Shown here one piece after another: positions 22,549 through 35,299 of a stretch of 49,262 nucleotides of DNA. Location: positions 1 to 49,262 of the forward strand of contig NZ_AEJC01000370.1 in the NCBI RefSeq assembly GCF_000317595.1, in the 5' to 3' direction. Every line of letters starts with the position of its first letter. Positions within the stretch are counted from its first letter, which is position 1. Under the pieces are notes generated by a model, which saw only the letters and a program-made list of their open reading frames with translations, searched no databases and was not told the DNA's origin. Both the position numbers and the translations under genes were made by a program. This DNA comes from Streptomyces ipomoeae 91-03 (GTDB lineage: Bacteria; Actinomycetota; Actinomycetes; Streptomycetales; Streptomycetaceae).

Positions 22549-24210
22549 ATGAGACCAGACGACCGGCACCCCCAGCAGGGCAGCGGAGGCGGCGGCATCC
22601 CGGACGGCCTGTTGCTCGCCGTCCTCGGCTTCCTGCTGGGCGGCACTCTCCTGGTCTGGACGGCCACCGGTCTGGCCGGCCTCCTCGCCCACGGCTCCTG
22701 GCCCGACGGCGTGACGTTCACCCGCACACCCATGGCCGTACGCGGCCTGCTCTCCGATCCCCAGGACATCGCCGCCGCCTGGCCGGACACCCCGTCCGCC
22801 CAGCTCTCCGGCTACGGCCTCGTCTGGGGCCTCTTCATCAGCCAGCTCATGGTCCTCATCGTCCTGACCGTCTTCGTCATGGGCACGCTGGCCCGCTGGA
22901 GGGCCGTACGAGCGCGGGAGAAGGCGCTACGGACCCAGAGGCGCGCCCAGCCCGCGCGGGAGGCCCAGCCCCGGCCACAGGGCCGGAGCACGGCTGTCAC
23001 GGGCCCGCCGACCGCCGGGGACCAGCACAGCGCCACGCCCCCGGCCACCGAATCACCCGCTGTGCCGACCAAATCGCTTCCGGAGCCCAGGAACGGCACC
23101 GCTGCTCCGCTCACCCACGGAGTCATAGCTCCGCTCGGCCAGGAAGTCACAGCTCCGCTGCCCCACACCACGGTGGCTCAACCGGCCCCCTCCAGGGCCG
23201 CAGACCTCCCGGCGATGCCGACGACATCACCGATGCCCACCATGTCGGCGACGCAGTCGGCGCCCTCCGTACTCCCCTCGGCACTCCCGCCGGTCATCCT
23301 CGGCCCCGCCGAATCCCGCCGCCCCGCCGCGGCCCAGGCCGTACGCGAGGCCGAGGGACCCGCGCTGGTGATCACATCGGACCCCATACTCTGGTCGGAC
23401 ACGAAGGACGCCCGCGCGAAACTGGGCCCAGTCCTCCTCTACGACCCCACACACCTCTGCGACACCCCGGCCCGCCTCCACTGGTCCCCGACGACCGGCT
23501 GCGAGGACAAGCCCACCGCGGTGGCCAGGTCAGCGGCTCTCCTCGCCCCGATCCGCCCCACGGCGAAGATCGACCAGGCCGTGGCGGACACCGCGGAAAC
23601 ACTCCTACGGAGCTACCTGCACGCGGCTGCGATAGACGGCCGTACGATCCGCCACCTCCACCGCTGGGCCCAGGGCACCGGCGTCCAGGAGGCCGTACGC
23701 ACGTTGCGCACCAACCCGAAGGCGGCCCCCGGCGCCGCGGGCGAACTGGAGTCGGCCCTGACGTCCCACCCCGAGCGCCGGGACATGGCCCAACAGTTGA
23801 CGTCCCGAGCCCTGTCCGCCCTCTCCACGGTCAACATCCGGGAATCCTGCACTCCAAACCGGTCGGACTCCATGGCCTTGGATTCCTTTCTCCACGAGGG
23901 GGGAACGCTTTATGTGGTCGGCACGCCCATCGAGGACCCCAAGGCGAACCCGTCCGCCATGCCCTTGCTGACGGCCCTGGCCTCAAGCGTGGTCGAGCGC
24001 GGCCGGCGCGTGGCCGAACGGTCATCCTCCGGCCGCCTCGACCCACCACTCATCCTGATCCTGGACGACGTGGCAGCCGTGGCTCCCCTCCCCCAACTCC
24101 CGGGCCTGCTGAGCACCGGCCGAGAGCAAGGCCTCCCCACCCTGGCCCTCCTCCGCTCCCGCGAACAGGCCAGATCCCGCTGGCCGAACCTCGAACTCCC
24201 GCTGCCGTAA
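22549..24210 (+). CDS. VirD4/TraG-like protein lacking a P-loop (cmd cluster)
   Basis: The 553-residue protein has two membrane spans at about 21-43 and 92-115. A Pro/Ala/Thr-rich linker of about 140 residues follows, then a motor-like C-domain. The C-domain keeps ALVITSDPILWSD, the DPTHL segment, SALSTVNIRES and a Walker-B-like LILILDDVAAVAPLPQLPGL (Asp506/507). The G-x-G-K-S/T loop that in VirD4/TraG proteins precedes the 'ATSNK'-type strand is absent, and there is no GK(S/T) anywhere in the protein. It therefore probably cannot hydrolyse ATP by itself and may be a structural partner of the VirB4-like ATPase. It is the last gene of the cluster; the convergent cupin gene ends 4 bp away. Confidence 0.75.
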   Translation: MRPDDRHPQQGSGGGGIPDGLLLAVLGFLLGGTLLVWTATGLAGLLAHGSWPDGVTFTRTPMAVRGLLSDPQDIAAAWPDTPSAQLSGYGLVWGLFISQLMVLIVLTVFVMGTLARWRAVRAREKALRTQRRAQPAREAQPRPQGRSTAVTGPPTAGDQHSATPPATESPAVPTKSLPEPRNGTAAPLTHGVIAPLGQEVTAPLPHTTVAQPAPSRAADLPAMPTTSPMPTMSATQSAPSVLPSALPPVILGPAESRRPAAAQAVREAEGPALVITSDPILWSDTKDARAKLGPVLLYDPTHLCDTPARLHWSPTTGCEDKPTAVARSAALLAPIRPTAKIDQAVADTAETLLRSYLHAAAIDGRTIRHLHRWAQGTGVQEAVRTLRTNPKAAPGAAGELESALTSHPERRDMAQQLTSRALSALSTVNIRESCTPNRSDSMALDSFLHEGGTLYVVGTPIEDPKANPSAMPLLTALASSVVERGRRVAERSSSGRLDPPLILILDDVAAVAPLPQLPGLLSTGREQGLPTLALLRSREQARSRWPNLELPLP

Positions 24211-24214
24211 CGCC

Positions 24215-24607
24215 TCACATAGTCGAGACGTCCGGCTGGTCCTCCGCGGGCACCGCATACCCGGGAACGGACGGCCACCGCACGGTCAACACCACGGACT
24301 CCTCCTCGGCAACCCAGGAGTGATCCACTCCGCGGCCCCAGACGACGTAGTCGCCCTGGCGTTCCAGCACGACGCTACGTCCGGGAAAATCCACCCGGAA
24401 ACGACCGCTGATCAACACCTGCAGAGCCGTGCGTTCCTCACCCCGAACCCACTGCGCCCGTCTGTCACCACGCGGATGGACACCCCACTTGATCTCCACC
24501 GCGTCACTGTGCCGAGGATCGCCGACCGCCTTGAAATGCCCGAGCAGCCAGCCACGGTCCAGCGCCGCGTCCTTGCCCGCATTGCCCACATACACGCTGT
24601 CGTCCAT
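24215..24607 (-). CDS. small cupin-like protein
   Basis: A 130-residue beta-rich protein from ATG 24607. The strand pattern IKWGVHPRGDRRAQWVRGEE, LQVLISGRFRVDFPGR, GDYVVWGRGVDHSWVAEEES fits a cupin barrel with possible metal ligands His and Glu. Homologues in Streptomyces are sometimes labelled 'signal peptidase I', for which I see no catalytic Ser/Lys evidence. Function unknown. Confidence 0.65.
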   Translation of the reverse strand: MDDSVYVGNAGKDAALDRGWLLGHFKAVGDPRHSDAVEIKWGVHPRGDRRAQWVRGEERTALQVLISGRFRVDFPGRSVVLERQGDYVVWGRGVDHSWVAEEESVVLTVRWPSVPGYAVPAEDQPDVSTM

Positions 24608-24643
24608 GCCGCCGAACGCTAACACCAGGCGCACCGGCACCCC

Positions 24644-25219
24644 CTACGCCAGCTCGAGCACGTACTCCAGCTCCCGTCCCGAATCCTTCTGCACAGCCAC
24701 CCCAGTGCCCACAAACCCGATCCGCCGATAGAACGCCGCGGCCCGCCCGTTCCCCTCATGCACGAACAACCGCACCCGCTGGAGCCCCACCTCACGGGCC
24801 CACGCCAAGGCAGCCGCGAACAACGCCTCGCCCACGCCCTTCCCGCGATGCCCCTCCCGCAGGAACACCCCCACAAGATGCCCCTGTCGCCGCTCAACCA
24901 TCTCCCCGAAGTAGTCCCGCACGCCGGCCTCCTCCACCAGCACGGTCACACTCCCGACCCACCCCTCACCACGGCCGTCGTCCCCCACGACCTCCGCGAC
25001 AATCTGCTGCCGCTCCCGAACCCCCTCGGCGGCCCCCTCCGTCCGCTCCTTCCAGTAGGCGTCCGACCGTTCAACGGCATCCTCATACCTCTCCAGAAAG
25101 GCAAGATGCGCGATCGGATCCCGAAGCGCAGCCAACCGCAATTCCCGCACTTCCCGCCACTCCTCGGCACGGATGGACCGGATCACATACCCCTCGGGGA
25201 CACTCATAGACGGATGCAT
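24644..25219 (-). CDS. GNAT family N-acetyltransferase
   Basis: A 191-residue acetyltransferase. The acetyl-CoA loop is in LVGVFLREGHRGKGVGEALF (R-G-K-G-V-G, Q/RxxGxG/A motif). The C-terminal motif VRLFVHEGNGRAAAFYRRIG, then FVGTG, is classical for GNAT. It probably acetylates a small amine or a protein N-terminus; the substrate is unknown. ATG 25219 is used; ATG 25207 (MSVPEGY) is an alternative. It is transcribed towards the cupin gene and away from the rRNA terminator. Confidence 0.88.
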   Translation of the reverse strand: MHPSMSVPEGYVIRSIRAEEWREVRELRLAALRDPIAHLAFLERYEDAVERSDAYWKERTEGAAEGVRERQQIVAEVVGDDGRGEGWVGSVTVLVEEAGVRDYFGEMVERRQGHLVGVFLREGHRGKGVGEALFAAALAWAREVGLQRVRLFVHEGNGRAAAFYRRIGFVGTGVAVQKDSGRELEYVLELA

Positions 25220-25244
25220 GCAACCACCGTAACGACAAACGCAA

Positions 25245-25276
25245 AAAGGCCCACACCATTTCTGGTGTGGGCCTTT
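25245..25276 (-). terminator. rRNA operon terminator
   Basis: Perfect 14-bp inverted repeat (25245-25258 and 25263-25276) with a TTTC loop. On the minus strand it begins AAAGGCCCACACCA and ends in a short T-run. It lies about 10 nt after the 5S rRNA 3' end and separates it from the GNAT gene promoter. Confidence 0.92.
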
Positions 25277-25286
25277 CGCACTATTT

Positions 25287-25405
25287 GTTCGGCGGTGTCC
25301 TACTCTCCCACAGGGTCCCCCCTGCAGTACCATCGGCGCTGTAAGGCTTAGCTTCCGGGTTCGGAATGTAACCGGGCGTTTCCCTCACGCTATGACCACC
25401 GAAAC
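25287..25405 (-). rRNA. rrf: 5S ribosomal RNA
   Basis: On the minus strand it starts GTTTCGGTGGTCATAGCG and ends GGCGGTGTCC (plus-strand reading) just before the terminator. The internal sequence CCGAACCCGGAAGCTAAGCC is the universal 5S loop. It lies about 95 bp downstream of the 23S gene. End positions are good to a few bases. Confidence 0.95.
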
Positions 25406-25499
25406 ACTATGAAACTGTCAACACCCGCACCGCCACCACCCGGGCAGCGGGGTCGTTCGTGGTTTCAGAACCAACACAGTGGACGCGAGCAACTGAGGA

Positions 25500-30452
<4,953 letters not shown>

Positions 30453-31127
30453 ATGTGTACCGGTAATCCGGTGCGCACACACGAGAGCGGAACCACCGGA
30501 GGAATGATCCGATGGTTCACAGCGTCCTCGCTGTGTTTGTTTCAAAGGAACCTCGACCACCGGAAATGTTTCCGGCGGACGGGGTATCAACATATCTGGC
30601 GTTGATTTTTGGCACACTGTTGAGTTCTCAAGGAACGGACGCTTCCTTCGTACTCACCCGAGCTGTTCCTCTCGGGCTTTCCTCCGGGCGCTTCCCTTCG
30701 GTCTTGCGTTTCCGACTCTACCAGATCTTTTTCCGATCCGATTTCCTCGGTGCTTTCCAGGTTTCCGCTTCCGCGTTTCCCTTTCCGGCGGTTCCGACTC
30801 TATCAGATCCTTTCGGGCCTGATTCCCAGTCAGAGGGGGGTTGTCTTTGCGGCTGTTGGGCCGTTCCGACGTCCAAACCTTAGCGGATCTGCTCGGCAGT
30901 TCCCAATCGGGCTGTCGAACCCGAATCGAATTGAATTCGGCGTGCCGAATTCACCCCGGCTGGGAGATCGCGCTGGTTGGTTTGGGTGCCGCTTGAGCGG
31001 CCGAGGTGCTGTCGCAGAACCGTTACGTCTCCGCGGCAACCCGAAGAACTCTACTGGTCGACGGGTGGACTGTCAAGTGTCCCCAAGGTGGGGTGGAGTC
31101 AAACCTCCATGCCTCAAGAGTACGACT
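30453..31127 (-). promoter_or_regulatory. rRNA operon promoter and leader region
   Basis: There is no gene in this 675-bp stretch. On the minus strand, the clearest promoter is TTGACA (31071-31076), 17-bp spacer, TAGAGT (31048-31053). A second is TTGGGA (30901-30906), 18 bp, TAAGGT (30877-30882). Two further TAGAGT boxes in a repeated GATCTGRTAGAGTCGGA context lie at 30797-30802 and 30715-30720 without good -35 boxes. The leader holds TTGAGAACTCAACAG (30618-30632), matched by a variant in the 16S-23S spacer, and an ATCAAC/GTTGAT stem near 30585-30606. These fit known multi-promoter Streptomyces rrn leaders. Confidence 0.8.
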
Positions 31128-31676
31128 TCAGTCCAGGTCGCTGAGCCGGCCGCCGGCGTCCGGCTGGGCGTGCTCGACGCGGCGCAGGAGACGGGTCAGG
31201 ACCTCGCCCAGGACGGCACGCTCGACAGGAGTGAGGTCTTGGAGCAGGTCCTCCTCGAAGACCGAGGCGAGGCGCATGGCCTCGAGCCACTTCTCGCGGC
31301 CCTCAGGAGTGAGCTCCACGATGACGCGTACGCGGTTGGTCTCGTCGCGCTCCCTCGTCACCAGGCCTTCGGCGACCATCCGGTCGATGCGGTGAGTCAT
31401 GGCGGCCGGGGTGAGGCCGAGCCGCTTGGCGAGGTCGCTCGGGCCCATGCGGTACGGGGCCCCGGAGAGGACGAGGGCCTTGAGGACCTCCCACTCGGCG
31501 TTGCTGATGCCGAGGGCCGCGGTCTGGCGGCCGTAGGCGACGTTCATGCGGCGGTTGAGGCGGGAGAGCGCCGAGACGATCTTCTCGACCTGGGGGTCCA
31601 GGTCCTGGAACTCGCGCTGGTAGGCGGCGATCTGCTCTTCGAGTGTCGGCTCCGCGGCGCCGGGGGTGTCGCCCAT
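31128..31676 (-). CDS. MarR family transcriptional regulator
   Basis: A 182-residue winged-helix repressor: the helix-turn-helix is GPSDLAKRLGLTPAAMTHRI, followed by DRMVAEGLVTRERDETNRVR for the wing. An N-terminal extension of about 30 residues precedes the MarR core. It is divergent from the MFS transporter with about 120 bp between, so it likely represses that gene and itself until a small aromatic or drug-like ligand binds. It ends just before the rRNA promoter region and is transcribed in the same direction. Confidence 0.9.
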   Translation of the reverse strand: MGDTPGAAEPTLEEQIAAYQREFQDLDPQVEKIVSALSRLNRRMNVAYGRQTAALGISNAEWEVLKALVLSGAPYRMGPSDLAKRLGLTPAAMTHRIDRMVAEGLVTRERDETNRVRVIVELTPEGREKWLEAMRLASVFEEDLLQDLTPVERAVLGEVLTRLLRRVEHAQPDAGGRLSDLD

Positions 31677-31701
31677 GGGCCGCAGTATGGCACGTCACCG
31701 C

Positions 31702-31743
31702 TTGGCATCGAAGTCCTTCGAGGTGTAGTGTTTAGCTTCGAAG
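31702..31743 (+). promoter_or_regulatory. MFS promoter with MarR operator-like palindromes
   Basis: TTGGCA (31702-31707), 18-bp spacer, TAGTGT (31726-31731) is a good promoter for the MFS gene. The spacer holds TCGAAG-TC-CTTCGA (31708-31721), and a second CTTCGAAG palindrome lies at 31736-31743 over the likely transcription start. Placement suits MarR repression; binding is inferred. Confidence 0.6.
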
Positions 31744-31797
31744 TATTCAGGTCTAACGCTTGGATGGTTGGACTGGGGGCTTCCCTTAGCAAGGCAG

Positions 31798-33090
31798 GTG
31801 AACTTGACCAGGGGGGTGGGCGCAGCGATGCGTCGGATTCAGGTGGGGAACGCGCTCGGTGCGTTCGGACTCGGCTTCACCGTCCCGTATCTGTACGTGT
31901 ACGTGGCGCAGGTGCGGGAGCTCGGTGCTGTGACGGCGGGGCTCGTGCTCGCGGTCTTCGCCGTGGCCGCGCTGGTGGTGCTGCCGTTCGCCGGGCGGGC
32001 GATAGTGCGGCGTGGCCCGCTTCCGGTGTTGCTCACCGCCCTGGTCACCGCCGCCGTCGGATCGCTGAGTCTGGGGCTGGCCGCCGGGGTGACGACCGTG
32101 CTGTTGTCCGCCGCGGCGCTCGGGGCCGGGCAGGCCGTGATGCAGTCGGCGCTCGCCACGATGATCGTCGACTGTTCGGGGCCGGAGACCCGGTCGCGAG
32201 CCTTCGCGACCCAGTTCTTTCTGCAGAACCTCGGGCTCGGTGTCGGTGGGCTGATAGGCGGGCACCTCGTCGATGCCACACGCGCGGGGTCCTTCACCCT
32301 CCTGTTCTCCGTCCAGGCCGCGATCTTTCTGCTGCTCGTGGGCGTGATGGCGACCGTGCGGATGCCTCGGGCGCCGCAGGTCGAGGGGGCGCCGGCGGGG
32401 ACTGCCAAGGGGAGCTGGAAGCAGCTGCTCGGTAACCGAGCCATGGTGCAGTTGTGTGTGCTCGGGTTCGTGCTGTTCTTCGCCTGCTATGGGCAGTTCG
32501 AGTCGGGGCTCAGTGCGTACGGGGTGGAGGCGGCCGGGATATCGACGTCCGCGCTTGGTACGGCGCTCGCGGCGAACACCGCGGTGATCGTGGTGGCGCA
32601 GTTCGCCGTACTGCGGTTCGTGGAGCGGCGTCGGCGGTCTCGGGTGATCGCGTGTGTGGGGCTGATCTGGGCCGTTGCCTGGGGTGTGGCCGGGGTCGCG
32701 GGGCTCGGGCAGGTGAGTCAGGCCATGGCCACGGCGGCGTTCGTGTCGGCGTATGCGTTGTTCGGGTTGGGGGAGGCGATGTTGTCGCCGACGGTGGCTC
32801 CGCTGGTGGCCGACCTCGCGCCTGCGGGGATGGCTGGGCAGTACAACTCCGCGTTCGCCCTGGTGAAGCAGCTGGCGTTGGCCGTGGGGCCGGCGGTGGG
32901 TGGGCCCATGGGGGCGTCGTTGCACGTGGCGTATGTGGTCGTGTTTCTGCTGTTCTCGGTGGGGATTGCTGTGCTGGCGATACGGCTCGGGCGGGAGCTC
33001 ACGCCGGTGCAGGATCAGCCGAGGCTTGTGGGGAGCCGGGTGGTTGCGCGGGGTGGGGCTGCTGCGGAGTCGGCCGGGGCACGGGCCTGA
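31798..33090 (+). CDS. MFS transporter
   Basis: About 430 residues with twelve predicted spans, a basic loop RAIVRRGPLP between spans 2 and 3 (MFS loop 2-3 signature GRAIVRRG) and a central loop with KGSWKQLLGNR. It is probably a proton-driven drug or metabolite exporter, given its divergent MarR partner. Start codons are ambiguous: TTG 31768, GTG 31798 and ATG 31828 are in frame; I chose GTG 31798 (protein starts VNLTRG as GTG-M), with AGCAAGGCAGG adjacent. Confidence 0.85.
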   Translation: MNLTRGVGAAMRRIQVGNALGAFGLGFTVPYLYVYVAQVRELGAVTAGLVLAVFAVAALVVLPFAGRAIVRRGPLPVLLTALVTAAVGSLSLGLAAGVTTVLLSAAALGAGQAVMQSALATMIVDCSGPETRSRAFATQFFLQNLGLGVGGLIGGHLVDATRAGSFTLLFSVQAAIFLLLVGVMATVRMPRAPQVEGAPAGTAKGSWKQLLGNRAMVQLCVLGFVLFFACYGQFESGLSAYGVEAAGISTSALGTALAANTAVIVVAQFAVLRFVERRRRSRVIACVGLIWAVAWGVAGVAGLGQVSQAMATAAFVSAYALFGLGEAMLSPTVAPLVADLAPAGMAGQYNSAFALVKQLALAVGPAVGGPMGASLHVAYVVVFLLFSVGIAVLAIRLGRELTPVQDQPRLVGSRVVARGGAAAESAGARA

Positions 33091-33179
33091 GGGTTTCCGC
33101 CCTCGCCTCCCTTACCCCTCCCATCCCAGGGGCGGCGCCCCCTTCGCCCCCGCCACGGGGCTCCGCTCCCGGACCCCGC

Positions 33180-33242
33180 CCAGGGGCGCTGCGCCCCCTG
33201 GCACCACCCCCCGCTGAATTTTCGGGACATCCGCGTCCCGAA
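33180..33242. terminator. two hairpins between convergent genes
   Basis: CCAGGGGCGC/GCGCCCCCTGG (33180-33201) and TTCGGGAC/GTCCCGAA (33221-33242) lie between the convergent MFS and phosphatase genes. The second is followed on the minus strand by GAAAATT. They probably act as terminators for both directions. Confidence 0.55.
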
Positions 33243-33300
33243 GGGAGCGCGGGGCTGTGACCCAGGCGGCTCCGCCGCGTGGCGTGGCCGGCGCGCCCGC
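33236..33300 (-). repeat. dispersed intergenic repeat, copy 1 (inverted)
   Basis: The complement reads CACGCGGCGGAGCCGC, then CACAGCCCCGCGC. It matches the repeats at 40686-40763 and 45127-45202. All copies lie in gaps next to gene 3' ends. Confidence 0.65.
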
Positions 33301-33322
33301 ACCCGCACCCCGAGCTCGGCGG

Positions 33323-34999
33323 CTAATGCGGCGTCGCTCGCGGTAGGGCGAATTCGCACCAGACCGCCTTGCCGCCGCCGGGGGCTCGGCGGCTGCCCCA
33401 GTTGGAGGCGATGGCGGCGATGATGGCGATGCCACGACCGGACTCGTCGCCGGGTTCGGCTCGGCGGCGGCGCGGGAGGTGGTCGTTGCCGTCGGTGACC
33501 TCGACGATGAGGCGGCGGTCGGTGCGGCGAAGGCGTAGGCGCATGGGTGGGGTGCCGTGTTGGAGGGAGTTGGCGACGAGTTCGCTGGCTGCCAGGACGC
33601 CCAGGTCGTGGAGGTCCGGGGGGAAGCGCCAGCTGGTGAGGACTCCGGAGGCGAAGGCTCGGGCTCGGGGGGCCGCCTCGACGCCGCCCAGCAGCTCCAG
33701 TGCCGCGTTGCGGAACAGGTCGCTGTCGGGGCCCGTGCGGGCCGGGTGCTGGAGGACCAGGACTGCTACGTCGTCGTCATGGTCCGCCGTGACGCCGGTT
33801 GAGCGGACCAGGCGGTCGCAGATGACCTGGGGGGTGCCGGTGGCGCCGGCCAGGGCTCGTTCCAGGGCCGCGATGCCCTCGTCGAGATCCTCGTTGCGGC
33901 GTTCCACCAGGCCGTCCGTGTAGAGGACGGCGGTGGAGCCGGGGCCGAGGGGGACCGAGCCGGAGGAGTGCATCCAGCCGCCGGTGCCGAGCGGGGGGCC
34001 GGTCGGTTCGTCGGTGCGCAGGACCGTGCCGCTCTCGTCGCGGACAAGGATCGGGAGGTGGCCGGCGGAGGCGTAGACCAGGCGGCCCTCGTTGGGGTCG
34101 TGGACGGCGTAGACACAGGTGGCGATCTGGTTGGCGTCGATCTCGGTGGCCAGGCCGTCCAGCAGTTGCAGGACCTCGTGCGGAGGGAGGTCCAGGCGGG
34201 CGTAGGCGCGGACCGCCGTGCGGAGTTGGCCCATCACGGCCGCCGCTCGTACGCCTCGGCCCATGACGTCGCCGATGACCAGGGCCGTGCGACCGCCGCC
34301 GAGGGTGATGACGTCGTACCAGTCGCCGCCCACCGCGGTCTCCGTGCCGCCCGGGTGGTAGACGGCGGCGATACGCAGGTCGTCCGGCTGTTCGAGGTCT
34401 TGTGGGAGGAGGGAGCGTTGGAGGGTGACGGCGGTTTCGCGTTGGCGGCGTTCGCTGGCGCGGAGGCGTTCGGCGGCCTCGGCGTGGTCGGTGACGTCGG
34501 CGGCGAAGATGAGGACACCGCCGTCGCCGGGCTTGGTGCCGTGCGGTACGTCGACGGGGGTACAGGTGATCGTGTAGGAGCGACCGCCGGGGGCCTTGCG
34601 GGACTTGACCGTGCGGGGCTTGGAGCTGCGCAGGACCTGGTCGAGGAGGGGGAGCAGGCCGAGGGCGTCCAGCTCGGGCAGGGCCTCGTGCGCGGGTTCG
34701 CCGAGGGGGCGTACGCCGAAGGCCGCGACATAGGCGTCGTTGACGTAGGCGATGCGGTGGTCGGGGCCGTGGACGAGGGCGACGAGGGCCGGGATCCGGT
34801 CGAGGATCTCGCGGGTCGGCAGGTCGTCGACGGCGGGCACGGTCGCGGTGTCGTCGGGTGGGTCGTCGGTCTGCCGTTCGACGCGGGCCGCGGGCACGGA
34901 GCCTTCTCCCCGCCGGTCCGGGGTGACCGTGTGTTCGGTCCGCGCTGCGGCGCGGCGCTGCGTACCGGGGAGCCGGGCGCTCCAGCGCGTGAAGTTCAC
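33323..34999 (-). CDS. PAS-PP2C phosphatase-HATPase regulator (SpoIIE/RsbU-like)
   Basis: A 558-residue signalling protein. There is a PAS domain at about 60-170 (RIAYVNDAYVAAFGVRPLGE), and a PP2C/SpoIIE phosphatase from about 190 to 410 with metal-site motifs AVGGDWYDVI, VIGDVMGRG and DHDDDVAVLVL. A C-terminal GHKL ATPase (ASELVANSLQHG N-box, ESGRGIAII) resembles anti-sigma kinases. Such proteins reset partner-switching cascades controlling sigma factors. GTG 34999 has AAGGA 6 nt upstream. No anti-sigma antagonist gene is adjacent, so its partner is elsewhere. Three 22-bp-phased repeats lie upstream. Confidence 0.92.
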   Translation of the reverse strand: MNFTRWSARLPGTQRRAAARTEHTVTPDRRGEGSVPAARVERQTDDPPDDTATVPAVDDLPTREILDRIPALVALVHGPDHRIAYVNDAYVAAFGVRPLGEPAHEALPELDALGLLPLLDQVLRSSKPRTVKSRKAPGGRSYTITCTPVDVPHGTKPGDGGVLIFAADVTDHAEAAERLRASERRQRETAVTLQRSLLPQDLEQPDDLRIAAVYHPGGTETAVGGDWYDVITLGGGRTALVIGDVMGRGVRAAAVMGQLRTAVRAYARLDLPPHEVLQLLDGLATEIDANQIATCVYAVHDPNEGRLVYASAGHLPILVRDESGTVLRTDEPTGPPLGTGGWMHSSGSVPLGPGSTAVLYTDGLVERRNEDLDEGIAALERALAGATGTPQVICDRLVRSTGVTADHDDDVAVLVLQHPARTGPDSDLFRNAALELLGGVEAAPRARAFASGVLTSWRFPPDLHDLGVLAASELVANSLQHGTPPMRLRLRRTDRRLIVEVTDGNDHLPRRRRAEPGDESGRGIAIIAAIASNWGSRRAPGGGKAVWCEFALPRATPH

Positions 35000-35104
35000 C
35001 GAATCCTTGCCTCGTGCCTCGTGTTGTTGTCTGTGGCCGGCTCCGGATCCGGCCGGTGGTCCGGGGTGGTGCCCCGGGGTGCAGCGGTGGGGGACGCCTG
35101 GTCG

Positions 35105-35158
35105 CGGGTACTTCGTACGTGCTCGGCGGGTACCTCGTACGTACTACGTGGGTACTTC
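35105..35158 (-). promoter_or_regulatory. 22-bp-phased direct repeats upstream of the phosphatase gene
   Basis: GGGTAC(T/C)TC occurs at 35106, 35128 and 35150 with exact 22-bp spacing. The first two extend to CGGGTACYTCGTACGT. The stretch 35000-35299 has no gene. Same-face spacing suggests cooperative binding of a regulator about 110-160 bp from the start codon. Confidence 0.5.
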
Positions 35159-35299
35159 TGGGGAACTGCTCAGGTGTTTCGTGAGTCCGTGATGGGCGGG
35201 GGGTCCGCCCAAGATCATGGATCACGTCGCGGACCAGTCTGGCCGACCGGACCGACATCCGTCAGACGCCGGCCTGAACGGTGGAGTTCCTGGATCCGG

